Below, piece by piece: positions 13,291 through 23,699 of a stretch of 64,000 nt of DNA. The DNA comes from Amyelois transitella (Eukaryota; Arthropoda; Insecta; Lepidoptera; Pyralidae). Where the stretch lies: the NCBI RefSeq assembly GCF_032362555.1, contig NC_083535.1, positions 1,550,001 through 1,614,000 on the forward strand. The letters are read 5' to 3'. Under the pieces are notes generated by a model that saw only the letters and a program-made list of their open reading frames with translations, had not been told where the DNA came from and did not search any database. The translations under genes and the position numbers were made by a program. The number at the start of each line of letters is the position of its first letter. The first letter of the stretch is position 1.

Positions 13291-13405
13291 ATAGTCATCT
13301 TAATTACTTCAGTAGACATTTTAAAAACAAACTCATTTCATAACTTATTTATTATCTAGACTAAATACTTTTTACATCGACGCTACTTGTACACTGAGAT
13401 CAATA

Positions 13406-14008
13406 GGACGTAAGTAGTCAAGCAGAAAGGACCTAACCCACAACAGTTCACTTTTGAATTGCGGGCGTTTAAAGTTTCAGCTGTAATTTGCTCTAAAAGG
13501 AGTGACTTTTTTATTTATTTAGAAATTACTATTTCTGCGCTATATAAATATCAGTTTTTTCAATAGGTTCTGAGATATTAGGCCAAATATGGTTTAAGTT
13601 CCTGTATAATAGCAAAATTTGTAGGATTCGTAATTTTTTTTCAGAGACGACTAAGTTACAATATATTTTTTTAAAATAAAATTAATAACTATTATCAAGC
13701 AATATGCTACAAAATGTCATCGTAGACAATAATATTTATATACTTAAAAAATGGCACAGAGAAGACGAGGCAAGGGCATAAATAATTTTATTTCCCGTGC
13801 TCCAAATCTAATGTTGGCCCATACTTATCCATCTTTATTATATTCGTCGTTTAATATTTTTCGTGCTGTTTATACGTATGTGGGATGAGTAGAGGTAGTA
13901 AAAAAATAATAATTTACAATTCTAAAATAAACTTTAAGATAGTTGCAACGATAAAATACTGAATTTCGACCAAATTGTGGGTTAGGTCCTTTCGACTTAA
14001 CTACGTCC
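13406..14008. mobile_element. Non-autonomous DNA transposon (603 bp, MITE-like)
   Basis: Terminal inverted repeats of about 35 bp: GGACGTAAGTAGTCAAGC at the left, and GGACGTAGTTAAGTCG read inward from the right, both followed by AAAGGACCTAACCCACAA. ATA on each side (13403-13405 and 14009-14011) may be a target duplication. No ORF. It ends 33 bp from the stop codon of the PTF1A-like gene, so it probably lies in that gene's 3' UTR. Confidence 0.8.
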
Positions 14009-14041
14009 ATAAATACAAATACCTATCTATACGTGGATACA

Positions 14042-17000
14042 TTATCTCAATTCCTCTTTCTCGATGACGTTGGTCGTGCTGGAGAAGATCCTGGGATCTT
14101 CTGGCACCCAGATCTTGGCGTGCAAAGTGCTGCCTGGAGGGCGTTCCCCACGTCTCGACCATGACAGGGAGTGCGCTTGGAAATTGCTACCTGGAACAAA
14201 ATAGTGCCTTATTAGTTTGACTATTTACTTATTGCGTAATTTTTTTTTTATAGATAGTAGGTATGTAGATTTTTAGTGATGTCAGAAGATTCCCGAAGGT
14301 CTAATGTATATCTGTGCCAAATTTCGTAAAAATCATTAAACATTCGAGTAGTTTTTGAGTTTATTCGTTACAACATACAAAAATAAAAAATCTTTTCTCT
14401 TCATTATTAGTGTGAATAACTTTTCGGATATAATATGGAAATAAAAAAAATAATCACACCACCAAATTGAAAAAAAACGTACATAAAAAAAATCGATTAT
14501 AAATATAATAAAACTATTAATTCTAACCACGGTATTCACAGCACCTCGCATAATTAACCCTAAGCGGCTATCAACATACTTTATTTATCCACAATTAAAG
14601 CGGAGCCCTATAGGGTGGCATAGAATTCGCAACTGCGGTACATTATCGGAGTATCGGCTAGTGTTGCTTAGTCTATCGATAAACTATCGATAATTTAAGA
14701 AATTACAAGTCCCAAATAGGTAATGTAATAAAGTAAATTAAATTATAGTACCCGCGGAAATTCCGGAAAACCCTCTCCTTGTCCTAGATAGACCACATAG
14801 AAGAACCTAAATATCATTTCATCTTCAACACCCAGAGGTCTGTGCCATGCGTCGATATGTCAGTCACAACACTCAGTGTTCCCTTTAATATAAAGTGTGC
14901 GTATATTTTTCGTTACCGCAGGAATTTTATAAAATCCTCACTAATTGCACTTCTAGACCACATAGGAACAAACATACCAAATTTTAAATCTCCAGTCAAA
15001 GCGGTTTGAGCTTTGCATTAATATGTCAGTCAGATACTTATTTCGAAGAAAGACCTATATTTATTTTATATTCCATAGTAATTATACTATCGATAGGCTA
15101 GATGTTTTATCGATAGTCTTTCAACACTAGTATCGGTGTGTTATTCTTTTATTTAAGGGGTGCCACCCTATGCACGTGTGCGCTGTTACGGCCGGCCCGG
15201 GGTCGACCTGAGGCTTAATTTTTTTTCTTTTATCGCACGTTTTATAATCTATTTTTACTATTGATATCTCGGTGCATCTAAATCGTATTAAAAACAATGA
15301 CCACGTGTTGTTTGTCTCGTGCCATGGGCGTGCCATTTTGTGCTGAGTAAATCGTGGAACAAATGTACTTTTTATATATTATTTAAATTTCAACACTATC
15401 AGTTAAAGACAGAGTAAAGTTTTCTTTCTTTCTTTTCTTTATTACTTCCACCGGACTTTGGCAATGTCATGGTATTAATAGGAAGAGTTGATTGTCTTGT
15501 CAAAGTCACAGATAGTCTACATTCTTATTTCAAAAGCTTAGGATAATTTTAAATTGAGCGAATTGCGATTGTAGGCGTCGTGCTACAATTGACTATGTAC
15601 TTTAAATTGTCTCTTTTAAGCTTCAGAACTGTTTACGAGTATATTTACAGCGTATGATATAAGTTATGCATGCACCGAGTTTGCCATACGATTTAATTGC
15701 AGTTTAGCGACACAACCAGCGTTCCCCAGTCATTAGGGCCGGCCTCTCAACATTTATAAATCCATACTTCACATGTGTCTAATTGTGTATTGTGGACTGT
15801 ATTTATCGGACACCTGATAGATCGTGGCTCGTTAAGGTTTCTAGTGTGAAGGTAAATTTTAAATTCATAAATTTATTAAAAGCACAGCTGGCGTGTGACG
15901 TAGGAATAGATAGGAACTGTAATGTTTGAACCAGACGAAATTTAAACGATTTATTAATTTTATGTATAAAATTCTCGTGTCACAATGTTCGTTCCCGTAC
16001 TCCTTCAATACGGCTTGACCGATTCTCTTGAAATTTTGTAGGCCTGAAAATCGGCCAACATCTATTTTTCATACCCCTTAGTGATAAGGGTTGTCCAACC
16101 TTAACATTTTTTTTTGTAACTAGTAATAACTTAAAAATTATATACTCGTATATGGCAAAACAACGTTTGCCGGGACAGCTAGTGTCAAATAAGATTTACG
16201 TTCCGCCCATCAAATCTTCGACATATTTGTAAAAGAATGAAGTTAATGTCCACTTACAAAAAAGAAAAGTTTGTTCAAACGTACTATAGTGGAGTTGAAA
16301 AGTTGAAACAAGGTGAAGTTATTTCCAATTTCCTTTAATAATTACACTGTATGTTATCACAAAGTTTCATAACCACCGCAATTTATAACATTTGACCTCT
16401 GTAATTTTTCCCTGCATACTTGGAAAGAGCTCCTAATTCTTCCTCTATCCGAAGTATATGGTTGTATTTCCCGACTCGCTCACCTCGGACCGGAGCCCCG
16501 CATTTGTACTGCCCCGCTGACAACCCCACCACCAGGTCAGACAAAAACAGATCTTCGGTGTCACCCCAACGGTCCATGACTATAGCTCCTAAGCCACTAG
16601 ACTTCAGCAACTTGAACGCTTCTATAACCTCAGTCAGAGTCCCAGCTTGGTTGATTCTCAAAGCGACGGTGGTACCGGCCTTTTTCTCAATCGCCAAACC
16701 CACTCTTCTTATGTTTGTTTGAGTTAAATCGTTTCCAACAAGCTGGTTGGCAGTCCTAACGGTCAAATTAGTCCATGCCGCCCAATCGTCGAATTCGAAC
16801 GCGTCTTCAACAGAGCACACAGGAAACTCCTTCATATTATCCAAATACACCTCGGCAAGTTTATCTGAAGACATGTATTCCTGCGGGTTTGAGTGTGGAT
16901 TCTTGAATTCCAAGTCGTAAGCGCCGTCTTTGTACATGTCGGTGGCTGATGCGTTTATAGCTATTTCTGCTTTGCCGGTGTAACCACACTGTTTGATCGA

Positions 17001-20000
17001 GTCTGTGAGGAACAGCAGCGCATCGCGGTGACTCTGAAGAGGTACGGCGAATCCGCCGTTATCACTGACATAAGTGCACTCAATGCCGTACTTCGCTCTT
17101 ATTACATTTTTCACGTAAGTGTATATTTCCGTTCCAATGCGCATGGCTTCTGCGAAGGAGGAGGCTCCGGTCGGCATTATCATGTATTCCTGGAAGGGTA
17201 GGCCGTTGGAAGACAGGATTCCACCAGTAAGGATAGTGAAATGTGGCACGGGCAGTATAATGCTGGTGACGCCAGCCATGTCTGAAATGTGTCTGTAGAG
17301 AGGCACCCCTTTCTTGGCAGCTCCAGCTTTAGCGATCACTAGCGATACACACATGATAGCATTTGCGCCGAGGCGTGACTTGGTTTCTGTGCCGTCCAAA
17401 GCGATTAGGAATTGGTCGATTTCTTTCTGCATGGTCACTTCTAGATTTTGTTTGATGAGCTCTGGCGCGATAATGGTGTTGATGTTTTTGACGGCAGACG
17501 TGACTCCTAGGCCGTGGTATTCCTTCGGGTTATTGTCTCGTAGTTGGACCGCTTCTGTCAGCTTCTTGAGGTCGGTGTTGGGGACTCCGATACGGAACAG
17601 ACCAAGTTCAGTGACCATATCCACTTCCACTGTAGGCCTGCCAGTCGCGTCGAATATTTGACGAGCTAGCAGGATTTTAATGGGCATTGTAGTTATAGAT
17701 TGTAAAAGTAGCGTACAAAATATAAAAAAATCTTATCGAATGTATGACATAAATAGTGTCAATAAATGAAGGGCAATCTCAAAAGTCAATGAAAAAAGGA
17801 AATAGACAAATACGTCTATTAATCAACTTTTTTTGGAAATAAATCTGTGGACATCTAAGGAGGAAACTTTAAGAAATAAAAAAATATATGGTATGAAATA
17901 ACCTTAGTGGCCTAGTAGGTGTTGAACTCGTTCAAACTCCGGTCAGTTTACCTACGTGTTAGTTTTAATAATTTAGAATTTGTACATATGATATTTTTAA
18001 TATTTTTCTAGGAAAAGTTTGTTAGACTAATTTAAAATTTACTAACTACTTAAAAAACTGGCCAGTTAAATTGATTTAATATTTTTATTTGCAGTAAAAT
18101 TCGTCTGATTACAAGTGAATGCAAATTGCTAATGAACTTTCGTAATGTGCCTATATCTTTAGTAACAATTTGATGTTTAAATAAAAAACAAGTAAAAAAA
18201 AGCAAAGTCAACACTCCAACAAAAGCGGTGCCACACGTGCGCGATAATCCGTATGTAAATCCTACATTACATTTCGATAAAGTGTTTTTATTAATTGAAA
18301 AAGAGATTATCTGAAGCACTCGAAAAAATAGAGGGGTTTTTTATCAGCGGCCGACGCCCCTACAATAGTATACTTATTAGGTGCTAGGCGTGCAAATAAC
18401 TTATTTTTGTTCTGTTTGATCTTGACATAAACTTGAAAAATCTTTATAGAAAGCTATGATAAAGCCTCTTAATATATCCTAAATGTCTCTCTTACTAGCA
18501 CTTTCACCCTTCTTCCAGTTTCTATACTTTCACATAATATTAGTTAGGTACTGATCGGATTTACGCGAGTAAGCCAGCTCAAGAGTATTACCTGAAACTT
18601 GACAATTATGCGGGGCTCGTGGCAAGTGGAAAAATGTAGACTTTGCCTGCCCCTCCGGGAAAAAGGCATGATTTTTTTTGTATACAAATTCTTAAATCAG
18701 GTGTTATAGATTGGGATTAATTTCCAACCGCTAAACCTACTTTCGCAACCTAGTAATTTTATTAATGTAAAGAAATATATCAGAGTTTTGTAAACAGGCT
18801 AATACAGGGGGTGTTAATAGATTTCTAATACACTCCTCTGCCTCGGGGGGTGATCTCTCAATTTGCTACGCTATTATCTAACAACCCCTTGTTTACAATC
18901 CACAGTTCCCAATGGATTCAGTTGTGTTAACACTGCGCATTTTAATCAACACTTAGATATCATATTCTTTCGCTGTGCAAATCACTCTACGGCCTCCCTC
19001 TGTATGCCACACGATTGTGCAAAATTTCATGGAAATCGGTTAAGTAGCTTTGATGATGAAAGACGGAAAAACAAAAACACTTTCACATTTACAATATTAG
19101 TAGAGGTTACGCGTCTTTTCAGAAGAAGCAAGCAGAGACTTCATCGTTCCATTTGCCACGATTCCTGCATAGGTACTTCTTTGCGACATCAATATTTGCA
19201 TGCAGGTTGGCTAGATTTTTTGTGAGCAGGATGTCCATTAATAATACGATTTCGATTCGATTCGTTCTGGTGAAAGGTCAAAAAAGGAGTGCCCCAAGAC
19301 AAGTACATATAAATAAAGAAAAACTTAATTTGGATAAAGCAAAATAAATATATACCTATGCTGTTGTCGAAGTCGGAGCAAGTGGAAACAACGTAATTAT
19401 TTCCGCCTACACCTCCAACCGCCGTAGTTTTAACACGCGAGACGCTGTTTTTATCGCGCGAAAAATTATCGCTGTTTCGCTTTTATTATGATGTGCGACG
19501 GGACAGCGATAGTTTTTCGCGAGAACAAAACGGGGCAGGCATACGGCATTATCATAGAAATCAGTCCCTATATACTTAACTAGCTGTGCCCGCGACTTCG
19601 TCCGCGTGAAATAGTTATTTTGGGCATCATTGAATCTCTCAAGGATGAATAAAGTTACCCGTTTTTTTTTTTTCAAATTTTCCTTTATTTCTTTGCTCCT
19701 TATAGCTGCAGCGTGATGTTATATAGCCTTAAACCTTCCTCGTTAAATGGTCTATTCAACGCAGAAATAATTTTTTAATTCGAACCAGTAGTTCTTGAGA
19801 TTAGCGCGTTCAAATAAACAAACTCTTCAGCTTATAGATTACGATTTGTAAGTGTGTTTATACTTAAGTGGACTCAGAGGACAGCCGATTAGCTAAGGAA
19901 TACGCTATCATTGTACGACAATAAACAACAGAATCTTATTCCCTTGTCGCGATCAATTAGAAATAGGTTGGTAAAGTTATAAAAACAATTTATCTAAAGT

Positions 20001-23000
20001 GATGTGAATGGCAAAAACAATTATAGGGGTCCACACTGTGAGAGAATCCGTAATTATGGACAGCAATTAATTGGCACCCATCCCCTGGGAACGAGAGGTG
20101 AGTCCCCGGGATATTGCGCTCATCACGCGACTCTGTGGGAATGGGAATATATCCAGATGACACCTGGACCGATAATGGGGAATGGCATGCAATAATTTGA
20201 TGCTGAATATATGTTGTTATCCTCGTTGCGTTTATAAAAAAAAAAGGGTTTTCAGTCAGCATTTTTTTAACATAACACATAACATAACCCTTCTTGCAGT
20301 CGGATAGAGAGAGAATTATCTACGACATAATCATTATTTTTTTAAATATTAATAATAATATAAATTTTATTATTTAAATTTAGTATTAATCAAATAATCA
20401 TAACAATGTATTTTATCGTCCACATTTCTTTTCTAAGTTTGGATAGAAGGAAATGGAAGTTAACATTATTTTATTATTATTGAAGAAAATGCTGCAATGC
20501 AGAATGTTACTTACTGTTTCTACTGCGCTGACGCTTTGGAAGAGGCAATAATCTTTGTTTTAATTAATTTCTAATAAAAAGTTAATCAATATAGTGAAAC
20601 CAAAAGATATGACAATTAATTACTAAGTGATGTTGAAATGTCCCCTAATCTTTTATATAAAATTTTCGTGTCAAAATGTTCGTTCCCGTTCTCCCCCGAA
20701 ACGGCTTGACCGATTCTCATGAAATTTTGTGAGCATATTGAGTAGGTCTGAGAATCGGCCAACATCTATATTTTCATATCCCTTAGTGATAAGGCTTGTC
20801 CAGCCTTAACATTTTTTTTTTAACTATAAATTATTTAAAAATTATTTATATGGCAAAACAACGTTTACCGGGACAAATAGTAATGAATAAAAATTTTGAA
20901 TTTGAATAAAAAAAAATGCAATAACAGTCTGCTCATCCTTGAATAACTTGTAAATCGAACTGAATAAACAATATGCAGTAATGAGGCGCATTAGAAGCGG
21001 TTACTGCTATACCTATATCGATTAACAAAAGGTGCAATAACAAATTGGTTTGTCGTGGGGTCGCCACGGGGTCGCCCCCAGACCCCACCTTGCACCGCAT
21101 ATTGACATATGTTCGAAATTTTGTCAATCGTTTTGACAGACTGTGAGGATAGGCACTTACAGCTTTACCAGCTTTTATTCGCTCGCGTGAAGCTTTAGCG
21201 CCACCTTCACGCGCGAATTTATGTAGCACCTATAAAAGAACAGCGGTTTTTCGCGGATCCCACGAGAACTATAGTTTTTACCAGGTTGAAAAGTACCCAA
21301 TGTCTTTCTCCAGACTTTATTTAGTTTAATGGGCACGTTATTCATTTTATATTATATTATTACAATATATATACATACTTACATACAGAGAAAAAAGTTT
21401 TGTGCAAACTCACGATATTAGTACAATACTTATATCGGAAACGGGAACTTTCTTCAAAACGTCTGCCAAAACGTAAATGGCCGAGATGGGATTTGAAGCT
21501 GTGCCTTTCTACACATCACGCATTTTAACCGGGCACCTCACTCATTCAACCAACGACGCTCTATAAATTATAACAAAAAAATGTATGATGGTGTGGCGAC
21601 ATCTCTACGCCATAAGTCACAAAAACAAAATCACGCGACGCTATCAGTCAAAAACAGCGAAAAGTCTAAATCGCTCAAGCAAAGATTTCACGGATTGGAG
21701 CATATGTACGTACAACCTCCGACACAACATCTTCGGAGCCGCGGTTCCCCAGGCATCACACCTAGCCTGGCGGAAAATCTTCCCTTTGGTTTTGTGTGGT
21801 CGAGCCGAATCATCGCTCCCGCTACAGTGGAATTATTCGTTTCGTTCAATGTATTGTTACCTCTGATGATGATTTTCTTCTGTTCGTCCCTGCTGTTAGA
21901 ATTTCCGACTCCCGTCAGCATTGTGTCAGATGAGTTTCTGTCAGCTCTCACCTGAGAACGAAATCATTTATAAACTAAAATAAAAAAATACTTGAAAACG
22001 ATTAAACAGAACGGAAGAATCATTATCTGAATTGCAAACCAAGATATCCAGAAGTGTATATTATACGAAAGAAGGATTAATTAAATAGATACGTGTTTTT
22101 TTTATCATTAAGCCAAACAGCTGAACTCTTTTCAAGGCTGTTGGCTCTGTCTACCGCGCAAGAGATATGGACGTAATTATATGGATGTATGCATGTGTTT
22201 TAATTTTTAAGTTTTTCATCACGTTTTTTTATGAAATTTACATCTATTTAACCATACAATGTTTAAGACTTACCAATTCACCCAAAAAACTGATATAACC
22301 AATCGCAAGCTTCAGAGTATCGACCTTGGACAGCCGTTTCTCATAAGGCAGGGTTGGTATGTGAGCCCTTAGGCCTTCGAAGGCGTCGTTGATGGACTGC
22401 ATGCGCCTGCGCTCCCGTAAGTTCGCTGCTTGACGCTGCTGGATCTGCTGTTGGGGACACCGCGACCTGCGCTTGTGAAGCCGACGGCAGTCTGACCTGT
22501 CAAAAAATTAAGTTTTGTGACAAACGGGTACTTAGAATAATGTAAGGATAAGTCATGCATTTATAAAACTTTAATATTTTACGTAATTGTAAGTAATTAA
22601 GTAAGATAGGTATGATTGTTTGATTTGAAAAAACTAACATACTCTGCCGACCCCACGTAGAAATTGGGAAAAGGTAACGACGAACAAAAAGGTTTGGTCA
22701 TTTTTATTTTGATACATTTTTTAAATTCCCTAAGCACTTATTTAATTTTGGAACATCTTTTGGTATTTTTTTCTGGACATAAGGTAGATTTGGAGTTCTA
22801 CTACATAACTCAAATTACTTATAAGAAGGTAACTAGGTTAATGTGACAAATAATTTTTTTCATCATGTCCTAAGCGCCGAAACCTGATAGAGTAAATATA
22901 ACATATAATCATGTCTGTCATCCCTTGCGGGGTAGACAGAGCCAACAGTCATCATAAGACTGAAGACAACTTTCGGCTGCTGCTTAATGATAGAATTGAG

Positions 23001-23693
23001 ATTTAAATAGTGACAGGTTGCTAGCCCGCCGCCTTAAAATGACAAAATAGAAAGAGTAAGAAGAATTTATATCAGATGAAAATTAACCTGCACAGTATTC
23101 AACAAAAAAATAAGTCGCTGGTGCAAAGTTTGCAACATTTTGTAAAAATAAATTAGGACTGAAAAACATTCGCAAAATGCAAACAAAAATAAAATCACAT
23201 AAATAAAATGAAATTGGTTACATCGTTTACCTACTTACGATGAGAAGAAATTTTCATTGATCAAGTAGGCAGGTACGTAATAAATAAATATTTTGATTTG
23301 TATCGTACATTGGTAATCGAACGAAATACGAATCCTTTTTATTCGTTTAAAAATATTCGATATATATTGACAACAAACGACAAATGATTTTTTTACATAT
23401 ATATAATTTCTTTAGGTTTTCTGCTTCTTTTGCAGCAGCACCTGTTTTTTTTTTTCATAAAAATAAAACACATGAAAATCAAGCGATCAGATCACCGCAC
23501 CAACTTACCGTTTCCTAGGCGTAGACAAATTTTCTTGATCACTCGCGTAAAGACTGCCGTCAGACATCGAAGAGTCATCATAGAGAAACAAATCCGAGCT
23601 GTTTGCTGATGAAGAAGGTGAGCTGCTGATGGTCAGGGGAGCCACACAGTTCTCCAACGGTTGGCACCTTAGATTGCTTTCCATGTTGAACAT
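14042..23693 (-). CDS. Fer1: PTF1A/Fer1-family bHLH transcription factor
   Basis: Four coding exons on the minus strand: 23693-23509, 22496-22274, 21951-21861 and 14190-14042. GT-AG phases match at every junction; 648 nt encode 215 aa. Residues 83-137 are a bHLH domain with basic region [16 protein letters not shown] and the PTF1A hallmark [16 protein letters not shown]. The last exon supplies two C-terminal boxes, HSLSW (Trp177) and [10 protein letters not shown] (Trp194). In vertebrate PTF1A the corresponding tryptophan boxes bind RBPJ/Su(H), and PTF1A dimerises with an E-protein on E-boxes to specify inhibitory neurons and pancreas. A similar neural role in insects is inferred. The N-terminus is serine-rich. 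ATG 23693 is used because the frame upstream begins only with a GTG. Intron 3 (7.7 kb) holds the enolase-like gene and several transposons. Reading exon 3 onward without splicing gives an unrelated 57-residue extension and is rejected. Confidence 0.92.
14659..15129. mobile_element. hAT-like non-autonomous element (471 bp) with 8-bp target duplication
   Basis: Ends TAGTGTTG...CAACACTA with further inverted similarity (CTATCGATAAA inside both ends). It is flanked by GTATCGGC (14651-14658) and GTATCGGT (15130-15137), an 8-bp direct repeat with one mismatch, as expected for hAT insertion. The interior has no ORF and contains two related half-units (around 14755 and 14925). Confidence 0.8.
15964..16190 (+). 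mobile_element. Repeat family C copy 1
   Basis: ACGGCTTGACCGATTCTC, AATCGGCCAACATCTAT and TATGGCAAAACAACGTTTGC are shared in order with 20653-20882, 4.7 kb away. It ends GCCGGGACAGCTAGT, a typical retroelement-like 3' end. Confidence 0.75.
16334..16339 (-). terminator. Candidate polyadenylation signal ATTAAA (minus)
   Basis: TTTAAT on the plus strand reads ATTAAA on the coding strand, about 45 nt after the enolase-like stop codon. This is the commonest variant hexamer. If it is used, the transcript has its own short 3' UTR inside the host intron. Confidence 0.4.
16383..17687 (-). CDS. Enolase-like protein, catalytic residues lost (probable pseudoenzyme)
   Basis: A single uninterrupted 434-aa ORF that aligns with enolase from the first residues (canonical enolase is 433-436 aa), so the start is secure. 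Fold-level landmarks remain: [36 protein letters not shown] and IEEELG. Against yeast numbering, Glu168 (here 167), the metal ligands Glu295 (294) and Asp320, and Lys396 (395) are kept. The catalytic pair Glu211/Lys345 is Asn210/Arg344. His159 is Leu158, His373 is Asp372, metal ligand Asp246 is Asn245, and the mobile SGAST loop is replaced by NTDLK. Conversion of 2-phosphoglycerate to phosphoenolpyruvate is therefore unlikely. The gene is intronless and nested, same strand, in intron 3 of the PTF1A-like gene, which suggests a retrocopy. The absence of stops or frameshifts suggests that a structural or binding role is under selection. Its function is unknown. Confidence 0.9.
   Translation of the reverse strand: MPIKILLARQIFDATGRPTVEVDMVTELGLFRIGVPNTDLKKLTEAVQLRDNNPKEYHGLGVTSAVKNINTIIAPELIKQNLEVTMQKEIDQFLIALDGTETKSRLGANAIMCVSLVIAKAGAAKKGVPLYRHISDMAGVTSIILPVPHFTILTGGILSSNGLPFQEYMIMPTGASSFAEAMRIGTEIYTYVKNVIRAKYGIECTYVSDNGGFAVPLQSHRDALLFLTDSIKQCGYTGKAEIAINASATDMYKDGAYDLEFKNPHSNPQEYMSSDKLAEVYLDNMKEFPVCSVEDAFEFDDWAAWTNLTVRTANQLVGNDLTQTNIRRVGLAIEKKAGTTVALRINQAGTLTEVIEAFKLLKSSGLGAIVMDRWGDTEDLFLSDLVVGLSAGQYKCGAPVRGERVGKYNHILRIEEELGALSKYAGKNYRGQML
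17688..19400. other. Intron sequence of the PTF1A-like gene upstream of the enolase-like gene
   Basis: AT-rich. It includes a tail fragment of SINE family 2 at 18605-18680 (GTGGCAAGTGG...CCCCTCCGGGAAAAAGGC) and a retroelement-like 3' end at 19000-19110 followed by another SINE 2 piece near 19135-19200. ORFs here are in these repeats. No promoter element was recognised for the enolase-like gene. Confidence 0.5.
19420..19547. mobile_element. Hairpin MITE, copy 1
   Basis: Imperfect inverted repeat with arms containing GCTGTTTTTATCGCGCGAAA and, inverted, TCGCGAAAAACTATCGCTGT. The same arm sequence forms the hairpin at 35970-36119. Confidence 0.65.
19578..19845 (+). mobile_element. Non-LTR-like repeat, 3' end (TTCGTCCGCGTG family)
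   Basis: Second copy of the family at 4718-4990: TAGCTGTGCCCGCGACTTCG through AAACTCTTCAGCTTATAGAT. Confidence 0.75.
20030..20200. other. GC-richer unexplained block in the PTF1A intron
   Basis: Base composition differs from the flanks and short ORFs run on both strands, but I recognise neither a protein nor a repeat family. A repeat fragment is the simplest explanation. Confidence 0.3.
20484..20595 (+). mobile_element. LINE 3' end fragment, diverged
   Basis: AAAATGCTGCAATGCAG...CTTTGGAAGAGGC is a diverged plus-strand version of the minus-strand LINE tails at 27600, 36240 and 38168. Confidence 0.55.
20653..20882 (+). mobile_element. Repeat family C copy 2
   Basis: Same ordered blocks as 15964-16190, ending ACCGGGACAAATAGTAATGA. 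The two direct copies bracket the enolase-like gene. Confidence 0.75.
22107..22195 (+). mobile_element. SINE family 1 fragment (3' tail)
   Basis: CATTAAGCCAAACAGCTGAA and GTTGGCTCTGTCTACCGCGC. It lies in PTF1A intron 2, close to the acceptor side of exon 3. Confidence 0.75.
22905..23040 (-). mobile_element. SINE family 1 copy, minus, partial
   Basis: Reverse complement of the family: CCCTTGCGGGGTAGACAGAG through AGTGACAGGTTGCTAGCC. It lies in PTF1A intron 1. Confidence 0.8.
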
Positions 23694-23699
23694 TTTCAC

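Noticed and set aside
18863-19225. 120-codon plus-strand ORF
   Set aside because: Composed of a retroelement-like 3' end and a SINE family 2 fragment.
21688-21860. Continuation of the PTF1A-like exon 3 frame (57 residues), and a second frame resembling a W....P motif
   Set aside because: The exon at 14190-14042 joins in phase and carries the true family C-terminus ([15 protein letters not shown]). The read-through has no family similarity, and the other-frame resemblance was coincidental.
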